Positions 23,071-34,926 of a stretch of 64,000 nucleotides of DNA are shown one piece after another. The notes under the pieces are model-generated. The model was given only the letters and a program-made list of their open reading frames with translations. It was not told the origin of the DNA and searched no databases. The position numbers were made by a program, and so were the translations under genes. The stretch comes from Sabellastarte sp. h YS-2021 (lineage: Eukaryota; Annelida; Polychaeta; Sabellida; Sabellidae). The stretch spans positions 88,937,052 to 89,001,051 of the forward strand of contig OZ024935.1 of assembly GCA_964017235.1 (NCBI GenBank), written 5' to 3'. Position 1 is the first letter of the stretch; every line of letters begins with the position of its first letter.

Positions 23071-23935
23071 TGTATGTTCCTTAAAAACCTACCTTTTGCG
23101 AAACATGAATTTTTTCAAGCATCAAAGTCAAGCATATTATTTTTATGTAATACCTCAAGTTAAAATGCTACATTAAACCATAGCATTGCAACATGTAATT
23201 TCAAGAAAATCAATGACATTACAAGAAAACTTCCTTCCAAGTTCTCAAGAGGAAATAATATTATATGAGTGCTCAACATGATTATATTGTTAATTTTCAT
23301 GAGTGATGTATGTTTGGTATATGCCTAATAAGGGATATTTCACTTTTATTGTATTCACCATTTTGTATGAATGTTAAAACAGGTATCCTAAAAATGAAAG
23401 AACGGTTTATCTCAGAGCATGAGTGAATTACAAGAACCTCAATTTTCAACATGAGATCCATCATTTCTGCAACTGACTCAATTACATCGATTGCTGATAT
23501 TTTGAATTGTGTGATGTTATCAGTCCTTAATCTCCATCATAAGACAGGCCTAAAGATACAAGAGCCATGAATGGGAAAGGGAAATAATCAGAATCCAGAG
23601 ATATAATACAAAACATATTATTGGTTTTTGCTTTTATTACAAGAACTAGTCCTTTTTGGTAGCTAACTGTTGACATTTATGACATAAATATGTGAAACAT
23701 TGTATTGTGAAATGAGGAATAAATAAAAACTATTTGAAAAAAAATATGACCAGGCTATTTTGGACAAAGCAGTAGTTGTTTTGACACTAGAGTTGAACAG
23801 ACTTCTGAAAAGAAAATTACAGTGGTCAAGGCAACTACCTGCAAGAACATTAAAAGCAAGTACTGCAGCTTCACACATTGAGGTGCTTCCTGGTATCAAT
23901 AATCTGAGCCAAGGCATCACCAGAAATCATCTGAA

Positions 23936-24112
23936 CCACAGTGACTTAGTGGTAACACACTCGTCTCCACATTTGAGATCAGAGTTCAAATCCTGGCCTG
24001 ACCTCATGATGGACCTGGTGTATGTACTGGTTTTCACTGCCCTTCCAACTACCTGACATTATATACCCGGTAAGGTACAAGGCACGATGTAAAACACTAG
24101 ATAAATAAGTAA
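23936..24112 (+). mobile_element. tRNA-derived SINE, diverged copy
   Basis: A box TGACTTAGTGG at 23942-23952 and B-box-like GAGTTCAAATCC at 23992-24003. The body retains 'ATGTACTGGTTTTC' and 'CTTCCAACTACC', and the tail is ATAAATAAGTAAAC. Internal deletions and mismatches show it is older than the copy 330 bases away. Confidence 0.78.
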
Positions 24113-24440
24113 ACAAAACAGGATATCCTCTTATCAGAGGTACCAAAATGATTCAGGTTCTTAAATACATCATCAGTGGCCTTATGTATATGGTGGATAT
24201 ATGGTGTCATCAGCATAGAAGTGGAGTTTTATGTGCTTCTTGACGACTTTTCTAGGTAGAGTTCTGTACAGGGAGAATCCAACCCATAACCATAACCGAG
24301 GCCACAAGTTGTCACAAGTTGCCAAAATGACCTAGCAGGGGTCAAATTTAAATTATTGTCATTCTCACCTGGGATCAAGTCCTAACATATGTATTGATAT
24401 GAGATGTCAAAACCTAGATACATACAGCAGAATTATAAAA

Positions 24441-24670
24441 GGGGCCACAGTGGCAGAGTGGTAACACTCTTGCCTCCCACCTCTGAGGCCAGGGTTCGAT
24501 CCCCGACATGGCCTCAAGTGGGACAGCTGGTAGTTGCTTGCTGTTGGTTGGCAGTTTACAGTACAGTACCCTAATGAACTGTATGTACTGGTTTCCTCTG
24601 CCCTTCCAACTACCCGTGGTGATATGACCTGTACAGGGTTGAAAGCTACGTAAAACCCCAAATAAAATTT
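24441..24670 (+). mobile_element. tRNA-derived SINE, copy 2
   Basis: A box TGGCAGAGTGG at 24451-24461 and B box GGTTCGATCCC at 24493-24503, both close to consensus. Same body as 2248-2479, ending CCCCAAATAAAATTT. Confidence 0.9.
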
Positions 24671-24832
24671 CTATCAATTAAGTATTCAACATCCAATGCA
24701 GTAATGATTACACCAGCACTAATTCCAGACAATGTCTCAGCAAGAACAGATAACAATAACAGATGTACAGAACTATTTCTAGTGTGTTCATTGTCAGTCG
24801 TAGGACTACTTCAGGATAGTGTTGCCCAATGT

Positions 24833-25627
24833 TCACGCTATTGTTGGAAAAGTGGAAAAGGCAACTAAATGTGATATCTCTTACACTCTTACCAGAAACA
24901 ATTATTAGCCAAGTGAACATTTAAGACTCCATCAAATTAACAAAGTTATAAACTTAGGCAAGTGAACTTTAAATCTTACAGAAATTGGAAATTTAATTAA
25001 ATGTAATTAGGTATGAAATGGTGGCATAATACACATACCACATTAAAATAACCCAATGGTATAACTTTTTTTCAACAACAGGTGAGGAAGTTTGAATGAT
25101 ACAGTAAGGGGTTAAAGATCAAATTATTTTTATTAATATGTGGTATTCAAAGACTCAACACACTGAGGGAAATGAAACCAATATTTTATGGAAATGTTGT
25201 TCAAGCGTCAACAACAGTCGGTGAGTTTGCTGTGCACTTTTCAGATGGAGGATTGGCATACTAGGGTATGGTAAACCCCACTATCCAAGAGGTCAAAGTA
25301 TGATAAAAAGGCAATAACACGGTGACACAAAATCACTTGTTGGGCAAATTTCTGTAAATTAGAAAATGCAATTAGAAAGTGTATGCAAGAGCTTTTCTTC
25401 TGCAACTTTGGGATTTTAGATGTGTTCAACAGTTTCCAACTGGTAAAGTTGATTTACTTATGGCCAATACTCTGGTTGGTATTCACTAGGACAATTGCAA
25501 TTTATTTTCAAGATTTTTTTTCCAAATCCAAGTACATTAAATATAGCTTGAACAGAGATGTATCAATTATAGATAACCCAGAATCACTGCTATTATCTCT
25601 TTGATCTGGGCTTGAACCGAGACCCAA
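24833..25627. repeat. About 800-bp duplicated segment B, copy 2
   Basis: Pair of 21220-22025, about 99% identical by eye; sequence diverges at once on both sides. Confidence 0.85.
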
Positions 25628-25629
25628 AA

Positions 25630-26330
25630 CATAATTATCATGCGCCCTTCTTCTGCCAAACTCAAAATCACAGAGGAACTTAAGTGCAAAGTAATTACCT
25701 TGACTGGAATAAATAAAAGTCAAAAGTAAACACAGGTTATGTTCAAAACTCACAGACAGACAAATTCATATATGTGATATAACCTGCCTTTCATGATGTG
25801 TTTCTCCATTATCAATGATGATTTTTAAAAAATTTTATTATACTATTGGTTTTTTTTTCTGTGTTGATTCACAATATTGTAAAATAAATATAGGTTATAA
25901 ATTTTCTTCTGGCCATTTATTTTACTTTATGCGTTTTTTGTTTTTTTTTTTGTATTTAAACAGCGTTCACATTTCTCTGGATCGTGTTTTCTCATTGTAT
26001 ATTATTTAATTTTAATTTGTATAATTTGTGCATAAATTGCTTAACATTAAATCACATAAATTTAATACATTCATTTGCAGCTTTAATTCACGATTGAGTT
26101 CTACAGGTATTGATGTATCACTGATATCATTGAAACGTTTATCTGATTTTTGCTGTACTTTTTTGACAGATTGAAAAATCGATGCAATATTCACTGAGAA
26201 ATTGACATATAAAGTGCTCATTTTACAGTAATTTTGTTCACAATCGCAAGCTTTTGTAATATGCCAATATGGCGGCCATTTTGTTTTCCCAGAAGTGAGA
26301 GGTCAATGTCCCTTCTAGCCTTCTTATACG
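25630..26330. other. Non-coding interval
   Basis: AT-rich with T runs. A single ATATGGCGGCCATTTTG near 26270 resembles the core of the 40-kb satellite. No gene seen. Confidence 0.45.
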
Positions 26331-26574
26331 ATTTCTATGGTCCTGACATTGAACCTTGACAAAGCAAGATTATAGTGACAATACCCTACAAAATAGTGAA
26401 GGTATCTGGCGGTTTTACTACCGTTATCCCACGAATTAACTACAGAAAGTCAAGAACTTATGAGATCTGTGAAGCCACTTCTATCACAAAGAAAGGACAA
26501 GGTCAAAACACGAAGGGACTGTGAACAAGAAGGTAGGGCGACTTCTTCATTGCCCCAGGTCCAGCTAGGCCCAG

Positions 26575-27130
26575 TAAACATTTGCAACGTTTTAAAATGG
26601 TTTAAATGTTTATAAAACGTTTTTGTAAAAGCTATTAAACGTTTATGCTATAATGTTTAAAAACGCTTTATAAACATTCTATAAACAAATTTTTTTCACT
26701 GAAAACGTTTAATAAATGTTTTAAAACATTTTATCAAAAAAGTTTTTAAACCCATATTATCAGAATGCTTATTGAATCTTCACCTCCAAACAAAGAAAGC
26801 GGTGAGCAATAATAGGGAATTTTAAAGGGCTTTGTCAAAAATTGCCCCACATGCAATCCCTAAAAAGAAGAGTTGAATGGGTGCACAATTTTTAAGACAC
26901 TACCTTACAATTTTAGACATAAAAATAATATATTCAATCAGTGAGCAATCTTCAAAAATACTGAATTTGACCTCTGACCCCATTATTATTCAGATATTTA
27001 TATGTTCATTTGTAACGTTTTTCTAACATTTATCATTAGATGTTTAATAAATGGTATACATGCAACGTTTTAAAAACATTTTATTATAAATGGTTTTCGT
27101 ACCCAGCATTTTTTAACCTTTGCCAAGCAT
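26575..27130. repeat. AACGTTT-rich palindromic stretch, candidate MITE
   Basis: Many short self-complementary words of the type AAACGTTT, TTTATAAACG and AAAACATTTTA occur at both ends (26575-26760 and 27000-27110), around a less patterned middle. The two ends are roughly complementary, as in a fold-back MITE, but no clean terminal repeat was found. It is inserted within family X copy 2. Confidence 0.45.
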
Positions 27131-27342
27131 TTCCTATCAAACATTTCTAAAGCCCCAAATCGATGAATACTAGGGTCAATTTTCAACATCAGGTTGTTGT
27201 CGTCGTGAAATGGTGAAAAAAGAAGAGGACTGAATCCACCAGTATCCTTGAAGAATTTGATATTAGCAGATATTCACCATTAAAATTCATCTCTGTGTGA
27301 CCTGGGCATTACATGTCATAGTTATTTTTTTAATGTTTGCTA

Positions 27343-29130
27343 CACACTAAGTGTAAAAACATAGGTATAACTGTCTTGAGGTGTAAATGTCTTAAGGTGT
27401 GTATCCTGGGTTTTGGTAAACCTTGGTGCCAGAAGATATAATATGCATCAATTAAATCAAAGTTTATTAATTTAGTTATGCGAGATGTAACTTCACTCCT
27501 GGTGTTGACAATTTATTTATTTATTATCAGATTCGTACACTAGGTACACTACATTTAAATACAAAATAATTCTACAAATAACACAAATGTACATACATGT
27601 TCAAAACCATTTTACAAACAACATACACAAACAGAAAAAAGAACAAACACAAACCGACTGTACTTATGTACAAATAAGTCACACAGGGATAACATAATAG
27701 TCATTGTCGTCAGTTACCAAGTGCTGAAACATTCTAGCAAGTCATTAATTTCATTATATTTAAACGAGGTATATATGGTATCTCTAATGAAAAGAAGATC
27801 TTTGATATTTCCAATGTTTAGTAAATCATCCAGTGTATAAATATTGTCAACATAATTATCCACAATACTTTTAAAGAGACTTGGCATAGCCCATACTGTA
27901 TTTCTGTTAGACTGAAAAAATTCAGTTACAACATTTATATTGTTAGAAACAGATGGTGTTGATTTTGATGATACAATTGATGAAACAGTTGATGTAACAA
28001 TTGATGAAACAGTTGATGTAACAATTGATGAAACAGTTGAGCATTGATGGTTTGACTGTAATAAAACAGAAACAAAGGATCACTTCTTGAAATGTGTACC
28101 CTATGTAACAAAATTAATTCAACTCATCAATATAAGAAATGACTTCAGAAATAAATCCATAAACTCATCAACACAATATGAACTTATTATAAGCCAGAAA
28201 TTTGACTTATTCAAGTAAGTGCCAAGAAATACTTCCAGGATAAAACATAGTTTAATTAACTTGAATTTAAATAGAATTAAAACATAAATTTACTACATTC
28301 ATGCAAGAGCCGCTGATATAAATGGACAGATTAAATTTCATCAGGGCTAATTAACTAAATGGGTCCAAACTGCTCCTGGTATGATGTAATTTGTGGGCTT
28401 GGGTTTGGACAAACAAAAGTTTGGAAACAACAGCTGGTGTTAATCCTTTATATACCGGAAGTTTGACAGTGAAATTTTTAATTTACACCATAAGTATTGG
28501 AATTATACCTGAAGAGTGCCAGAGAAAGTAAGTTTTTTATATTAGTCATATTTTAATTATGTAATGTAAAGCTTGGTAAATTTATGCTTTAATTCTATTT
28601 AAATTCAAGTTAATTAAACTATGTTTTATCCTGGAAGTATTTCTTGGCACTTCATTGAATTTATTTTGCTACATGTATGTTTTTGTGTATTGTATTTGGT
28701 ACGTAAAGTAATACTATTTTAAGAAGTTTTATATATTTTCACTATAGAAAGATATTTTGGGGGTATTTAATCAAATTTAAGATGCTTTAAGATGTAGTTG
28801 AACAAGTAAAAATTTCTGGCTTATAATAAGTTCATATTGTGTTGATGAGTCCATAGATTTATTCTTGAAGTCAATTCTTACATTGTTGAATTGATTAAGG
28901 AATTAAAAAGATTATAAATGTCCTACCTATTTAAATTAAGATTTATGTAACAATGTAATGAATTTAAAAAGTTTATCCTCAACAGTTTATATGAAAAAAC
29001 TACACTTTGAAAAAACACTTTAATCGATGTGTGTGATATCTGGCACCATAAGCTTACCATACCCCTGGATATACACCTTAAGACATTTATACCTCAAGAC
29101 ATTTATACCTTCGTTTTTACACTAACTGTG
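27343..29130. mobile_element. 1.79-kb TIR element with TA target duplication
   Basis: Left end CACACTAAGTGTAAAAAC and right end complementary CACAGTTAGTGTAAAAAC. The similarity continues inward for about 90 bp, through 'GTCTTGAGGT' and 'ATGTCTTAAGGTG' to 'TGGTGCCAGA'. TA flanks both ends. Inside, arms 28100-28300 and 28570-28910 are further inverted copies of each other. An internal plus-strand piece reads ETKDHFLKCVPY (about 28060), like the C-terminal end of a LINE protein, so another element was swallowed. No transposase is visible, so it is non-autonomous. It interrupts family X copy 2. Confidence 0.78.
27976..28040. repeat. 24-bp minisatellite
   Basis: About two and a half copies of GATGAAACAGTTGATGTAAC+AATT, inside the 1.79-kb TIR element. 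Confidence 0.85.
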
Positions 29131-29316
29131 TAATAATGTTTTATATACAAATAGTGGTTTCCTGTATGTTTATTTTGTTGCAAAATTCCATTTCATCTGT
29201 AAATTCATTGACTCGGGTTATGGGAAGTATACATGGCATTCAACAGTATACAGACAGAACACTGAATGTACGTACAGTCACCGAATACATGCATTCCATA
29301 GTTACATACTTTCAGT

Positions 29317-29320
<4 letters not shown>

Positions 29321-29395
<75 letters not shown>
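29321..29395. repeat. (AT)n microsatellite
   Basis: About 37 uninterrupted AT dinucleotides. Confidence 0.97.
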
Positions 29396-29397
<2 letters not shown>

Positions 29398-30082
29398 GTT
29401 CAAATGATTAATTAGATTTAACAAAATACGTGTGTTGTTAATACAAGAAGCAAAGACTGAAACGTGTACCTGTGAGGTGTACTAACTATTCTGTAATGAT
29501 TTTGTATTTTGAAGACCAACAACTACAGACGAAACACGAAACACTGTAATGAACTAAGTCATTTCCTTTTGCAAAATAACTTTTATATATTGATCCCGTT
29601 TGAGTTGTAGAGTATGCAAGTACTTATATGTGTCATGCCCAATCAAAAACTCGCTCCCCCCCCCCCCCCCCCCCAGATTGGTGATCACTACTGTGGGGGG
29701 ATTAACTTGAAGCAAAACACTTGTATACTTTTTTGGTATTGATGTGGGGAATTAATTTGAATGAAAGCAAGTGCATTCTATTTATTTATTTATTATGTTG
29801 AACTGATGTGCCTGCCTGCATGGTAAACAAAATGATTATGGTATCAACTTTCATTCAAAAATACCCAGTCCTTCAACAACCGTGTGATGTCCATTGAAAA
29901 ACATCCAATGCCTTGGGCATCCCAGGGAAGTTTAAAAAGTTTCAAACTTCCTCCTCTGACCGCCATGGCACCAGTCACTTCTATTCATTGTCCCTTGTCA
30001 GTACTACCACTGTGCCTTTTTGTGTGTTTGTGTGCTTCCCTCCCCATCCACCCATTTCAGTGACATTCCGCAGATAAGTTTT

Positions 30083-30439
30083 TCATACGATTACTGAAGG
30101 CATGGTCTGCAATTTAGATAAGGTTATGATTCGGTCTCGTTTGATTAGCAAGTGTTCATCCAAAGCTATCAAAGGTAAGATGAGATTAATGGAAGTTATC
30201 TCTCTGTGACCAACGTTTTTAGTACTGCTTGTCCTACTGTTATAGATGGTTACAAACTGTGCTGCTTCATTGGCCATTGACATGTATTGAGAAAGGTTTT
30301 TAAATCTCAGAAGACATGGGGTGACCTGAAGGGCCTGAATGCAGGATGTACCACCCGTAGTGTGAAATGAGGACATTAGATTTGTATCAGAAGAAGAACT
30401 GGAGGGACTGGAGAACAGCCATGGATAATTGTTGATCAA
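30083..30439 (-). CDS. Unrecognised 118-codon open frame (doubtful)
   Basis: Open from ATG at 30439 to 30083. It is Ser/Thr-rich near the start, and its later part (SQYMSMANEAAQFVTIYNSR) has mixed composition. No motif, signal peptide, splice site pair or paralogue was seen. It could be a transposon fragment or chance. Confidence 0.2.
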   Translation of the reverse strand: MINNYPWLFSSPSSSSSDTNLMSSFHTTGGTSCIQALQVTPCLLRFKNLSQYMSMANEAAQFVTIYNSRTSSTKNVGHREITSINLILPLIALDEHLLIKRDRIITLSKLQTMPSVIV

Positions 30440-31151
30440 GATTAAAAAGAGTTAGCCATCACTTACAAGTACAATACACAAACCAGAGGGTAGGTGAATA
30501 TTATACATACTGGTTTGTTAGTATTTGAATGGGCAAAAAGACAGTGTCGTGTTGAAAAATATCGCTGATTGACAAGACGAATTGAGGGCAATATAGAATG
30601 GATTCTGCATAGCGAGGTTCAAAGGCATCTAGGGATCTTGATGCCATTTGACCTTGCAGGATATGTCACAGCAGCCAATGATTTGATATAAGTTGTTTCA
30701 CGTTCTGAAAGGATTATTTTGTTCATAAAAAGGACATATAATGCCTTCATCATTCACCCACTCTGTATTACTTGAAACAGGAGTCACATGTTATACCTGA
30801 CCTACCATAAAATTCGTAGACAATGATCTCGTATGAAATGTTGCACATCCCAAACCCTTTGGACTAATAAGAGATAAAAATGACCTCTTAGAATGTTGAC
30901 TCAATTAGGCCATGTCATAGAGGTTAACGATCAAATCCTACCCCGTAACAAAGTTCACATTTCAAAATTTACCACATTTTGTTTTAAAATTCCAAACCCC
31001 AATGACCAAAAAAGGGAAATACAAGATATTGTTTCATCCATCATCTGCAGTTTTTATTGATTACAATAACAATTTAACAATCAACAACCGATGTCCCCAA
31101 ATCCTCTCAACTGTGTTTTTGTTACAGAAAAATACTTGTCCTAATAAAATT

Positions 31152-31361
31152 CAGGGGCGGATCCAGCTTCTAAGTAAGGTGGGGGTTCACATCAGACATA
31201 CCATAACTAGGGAGTCGCGGGTACATGCCCCCCCCCCCCCCACCCACTCTCAAGATTAAATTTATATTTTTTGTACTTTGGGTTGAACCCCTTTACATTA
31301 TTTTTCAAGGGGGGGGGGGGGGGGTGTTTGAGCCCCCTGAACCCCCCTGGATCCGCTAGTG
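31152..31361. mobile_element. MITE with CAGGGGCGGATCCAG-type ends
   Basis: Left end CAGGGGCGGATCCAG at 31152-31166 and a right end whose complement reads CACTAGCGGATCCAG. The interior carries a poly-C run (31228-31241) and a poly-G run (31309-31324), which could pair. I found no clear target duplication. The GGCGGATC core with G/C-rich flanks recalls hAT-derived MITEs, but that is inference. Confidence 0.6.
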
Positions 31362-32083
31362 CGATTCATAGACCTAGATGTTCTAAACATTTAATGAGTT
31401 TTGCAAACGTTGTGGCTGCACTGTTTTATCAACGCTCAACAGATTCTGTTGTAAGCTGCAAAAGGGAAAATATTTTGGATATATTTTGCACAAGGAAATC
31501 TTTGGATTATCTAATATTATCCTGGTTTTTATTTTTTCTCTTTTCTTGGGGGGGAAATGAATAATAGTGTGCCCTACTTCTTTATACAAAGTAAGAAAAA
31601 TTTTTGAGACGCTAGATAAATGTATGAGAAAGTGTCTTGGAGTACAGGACCTCTGTCAAGATACACCTCAAACCTACCTGGTAATGTCACAAAATCCTTC
31701 ATCAATCATTCTGAGTCATGAATGATGACACAGTAAGCGATTCTAAATATTCCCTGAACACGTGAAACTTCAAATACATGTCACTCTTTAAATTTAAAAA
31801 AATAATAAATTTTAAAGCAATCGCATCAAATTCTGTGAATATTATGCTGATGAGGGTGTTAGCCTTAGTGACTGGAGTAACTGAGGAGGGCAACAGACCT
31901 GCAATATTCCACAGTATGTACAAGTCACCAATGGCAAAAAATCCCTTCTATTTTCTGGATTTGTAGGAAATTCTTCACATGTTTATAAATTTTGTAACTA
32001 CCTTTGATTTTCCCTGATACAAAATAAACATAGTTTTTTTTATCTTTACTTTTAAAGGGTTCCTCAATGACATATTTCACATA

Positions 32084-32735
32084 CTACGTGACATATATGA
32101 CAGTTCTTAGTTTACAGTTATACTTATACCTAACTTTGGGACTAATAGCCCAGGAGAAGGAATCCCTCACACATAGAGCATCCAAAATATGACCCTGAAT
32201 ATGTGTGGGTGTATTGACAAATAGTGTAAAAGTAAATTGCTCAAGGATATCATAAAATTTTAGTGTCCAGGTGTCATGTTGATCCAGATGAAAATTAAGA
32301 TTGCCAAGGAGAATATTTTCAGAGCCTGACAAAGCAGCACTTTTATGGAATTTAAAGATTATTAATAATTAAGCATTTTCGTTTAAATTCTTCACCATTA
32401 CAGAGGAACATGCCAAATTCGTCCAGGAACTGCGACTTTGAGAGATTTGGGGGCCTATAGACTACATGAAATATAACATCTTTAGCACCCTCAGTGCTAA
32501 TCTGAATGGAGGTACTTTCCAAAGCCTGATAATTGTTTTTTGACACTTGCTCAAAACTCAGGTCCTCCTTGATGAAAAAGCCAACTCCACCCCCTTTCTT
32601 GACATTTCGAGGTACATGAGTGAACTTATAACCAGGAGGGGTGATACTAGGAATAAAACTTTCAGTATCCTCTGGCCTAAGCCATGTCTCAGTGACAGCT
32701 ATAAGATCAGCATTGTTATGTTTGACGAGCAATGA
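32084..32735 (-). mobile_element. LINE endonuclease fragment (inverted 5' part)
   Basis: The minus strand from 32732 reads MLVKHNNADLIAVTETWLRP, then KKGGGVGFFI, VIFHVVYRPPN and, in a second frame from 32332, LGNLNFHLDQ and LFVNTPTHIQGHILD. The ETWL, GGGVG, YRPP, GD(N)FN.H and THxxGHxLD blocks are the apurinic-type endonuclease of CR1/L2-group LINEs (the GDFN Asp-Asn pair reads GNLN here). It lies head to head with the reverse-transcriptase 3' part on the plus strand. One frame break separates the two pieces. Confidence 0.88.
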
Positions 32736-32777
32736 TCATAGGAGCAATGATGTCCATGGACTTACATTGCAGAAACT

Positions 32778-33700
32778 ATGTGTCACCCTTCGACAGTGAC
32801 CCTGGAAAGCCAGATAAGCACAATTGATGCTATCTACACAGTTGACTCCAGGAACTTTGATTCTAGCATGGAAGAGCTGACCGAGTGTCTCAAGTCTGTA
32901 CAGGAGTGGATGGATGGTGTCAAACTAAAACTAAACCCAGAAAAAACTGAATTTATCATTATAGGTCAAAAAGCCACCAGAGAGTCGCTTGCTCCAAATT
33001 TCCTTGTTCTACTCCTCCAAAACAATATCTCTCCGTCGGTGGAAGTAAAGAATCTGGGTGTTATTTTCGACTCAGACAACTCCTTTGACAATCATGTTGC
33101 CAAGGTTTGCCGAGCATGTTACTACCATCTTCATGATTTGCGACAAATTCGCAAATTCCTTGGTGTTGAGACTGCAATACTTCTGGCAAATGCTATGGTC
33201 AGTAGTCGTCTAGACTACTGTAACTCTTTACTCTATGGGGTAAGCAAGTCCAACATAGCCAAACTACAGAGAGTACAGAATGCTCTTTGCCGCATCATCT
33301 TCAGACTTGACAAAATGAGTCCTGTTACACCCTTTTTGAAAAAAACTCCACTGGCTCCCAATTCAACATTGCATCCTCTTTTCATATAATATCTTGGTAT
33401 TCAAGGCTATTAATCTTTCGCAGGCCCCGTATCTTGCAGCTTTAATAAGATCGAACAGTCTCACTCATGGCAACAGGCTATCTGTCTCCTCAATCCTCCC
33501 TAAGAAGCACATAGGCAGACGTGGCTTTGCAGTAGCCACACCAGCTGAATGGAACAAGTTGCCACAGACTGTCAGATCTCAGCAAACAATAGATGGTTTC
33601 AGATGCCTTCTCCCTTCTTGGACTTAAGCACATTAGAGGATTTGTATCAATTTTGCGCTCTATAAATCCTACTATTATTACTATTATATAACTCTTCCAA
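32778..33700 (+). mobile_element. LINE reverse transcriptase C-terminal part and 3' end
   Basis: Open from 32778 to 33389, then shifted to 33394-33627. It reads VQEWMDGVKLKLNPEKTEFI, VKNLGVIFDSDNSFDNHV, CYYHLHDLRQIRKFL, VSSRLDYCNSLLYGVS, LQRVQNALCRI and finally GRRGFAVATPAEWNKLP. This is the thumb and C-terminal signature of CR1/L2-type LINEs. The 3' end 'TATAAATCCTACTATTATTA' has the short ATT-type repeat tail expected of that group. It is fairly well preserved, with one frameshift. The palm domain, including YADD, is missing. Confidence 0.9.
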
Positions 33701-34326
33701 AACACACCCGTTCCGCTTGTCAACCTAATCACATACAAACCACTTAATTTGACTTGAATATGATAAGAAAATCTAATCATATTGCCTGGGCTGTGCACAC
33801 TCTACTGTATTTGTGTTTTAGCAGTGTACAGGGATAGCAAAAAGTGTGGAGACATTTGTAGCATGAAGCGTGGAAGCAAACAAGGCCAATACAAATAATG
33901 TTTTTCAGCTTAAGTACCCTTCTGTCTAGCTCTGCCTAAATCACATGTTTGTTTGCAGAGATTGTAGATGTTTGGAAGGCAAGTCACAGATCAGGGCAAT
34001 TTTAGCACGGGAAAAGAAGTCGTTGCCACAAGTTAGCAAGTTGTTACCACAAGATATGAAGTCATTCCCATTAGTTACTAAGTCATACTTAGTAATTTAA
34101 TCCAAATTAGTTTGTAAGAATAACATGGATATTGTTCAACTATATTTGTGTGCAGAAAAAATGATAAAATTAATATTAATACTATCATTAATACTGTTGT
34201 ATGTTCTGTGTTGTAAAAGAATGTGCTAAGAATGGACTATGTATCACTCATGTGCCATAATAAGACGAGATATTTTTTGTGAGTATTGATAGTTTGTTTT
34301 TGGTAACCCCATGAAATTGAAAATTT

Positions 34327-34660
34327 AATTACTTAAATGTAGCTTTTATAAGCTACAAGCTTACCATGTGGGACTGAGTGCTTTATTTGGAGGCCGCGAC
34401 TCCAGCCAACGATTAGGAAAAATAACCGTTTGGAACTGGCCGAGTCTGTGGTTTAGTATGTACCCTAGTAGTGTCGTTCGGTGATTCGTCCTTCTTCTTT
34501 CGTGGTAATTTTTGTCCATACCCCCTCAGCTGGAATACGGCAGGGAGGTAGGGTGGGACTTTCTTCAGTCCCTCATGGTAAGCTTATAAAAGCTACATTT
34601 AAGTAATTAAAATTCTCAATTTTATTGCGCTACAGTAGCTTACCATGTAGGACTGAGTGC
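34327..34660. repeat. DIRS element terminal region with inverted and direct repeats
   Basis: AATTACTTAAATGTAGC followed by TTTTATAAGCT (34327-34354) is the exact complement of 34581-34608, and similarity continues outward for about 12 more bases. TTACCATGTGGGACTGAGTG at about 34361 recurs directly at about 34639 with one change. Complex terminal repeats of this type belong to DIRS elements, which integrate through circular intermediates. 34358-34508 is also found, reversed, at 47874-48030. Confidence 0.75.
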
Positions 34661-34926
34661 TGAATTCAACCGCCCGGTGGCGTGATTACAGCTGAGACTG
34701 GAGAAAACATAGTTATTTTTTGAATTTAGAATCACCAGATGCCAAAAATACCAAATATTGATGAAAAGTGCAAGTCTAAGTCCCTATTACAGAACCCCAG
34801 TTCTAAGGTTGGGTCTGTAAGTAGCCAAAAACCAGAACTGAGTGGATGACAGTATGACTACTGTCTAGATGTTCTGAGAGGTGAGAGTGCAGCCAAAAAG
34901 AGCCCGTAAGGGAATCACTGCTAAAA

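Larger units (their letters stand above)
26330..29670 (+). repeat. Interspersed repeat family X, copy 2 (interrupted)
   Basis: Homologous in blocks to 1345-2880. Relative to that copy it has gained an AACGTTT-rich stretch (26575-27130), a 1.79-kb TIR element (27343-29130) and an (AT)n tract (29321-29395), and it lacks the SINE. Confidence 0.6.

Noticed and set aside
29136-29396. 86-codon open frame ending in alternating Ile/Tyr
   Set aside because: The end is a translation of the (AT)n microsatellite.
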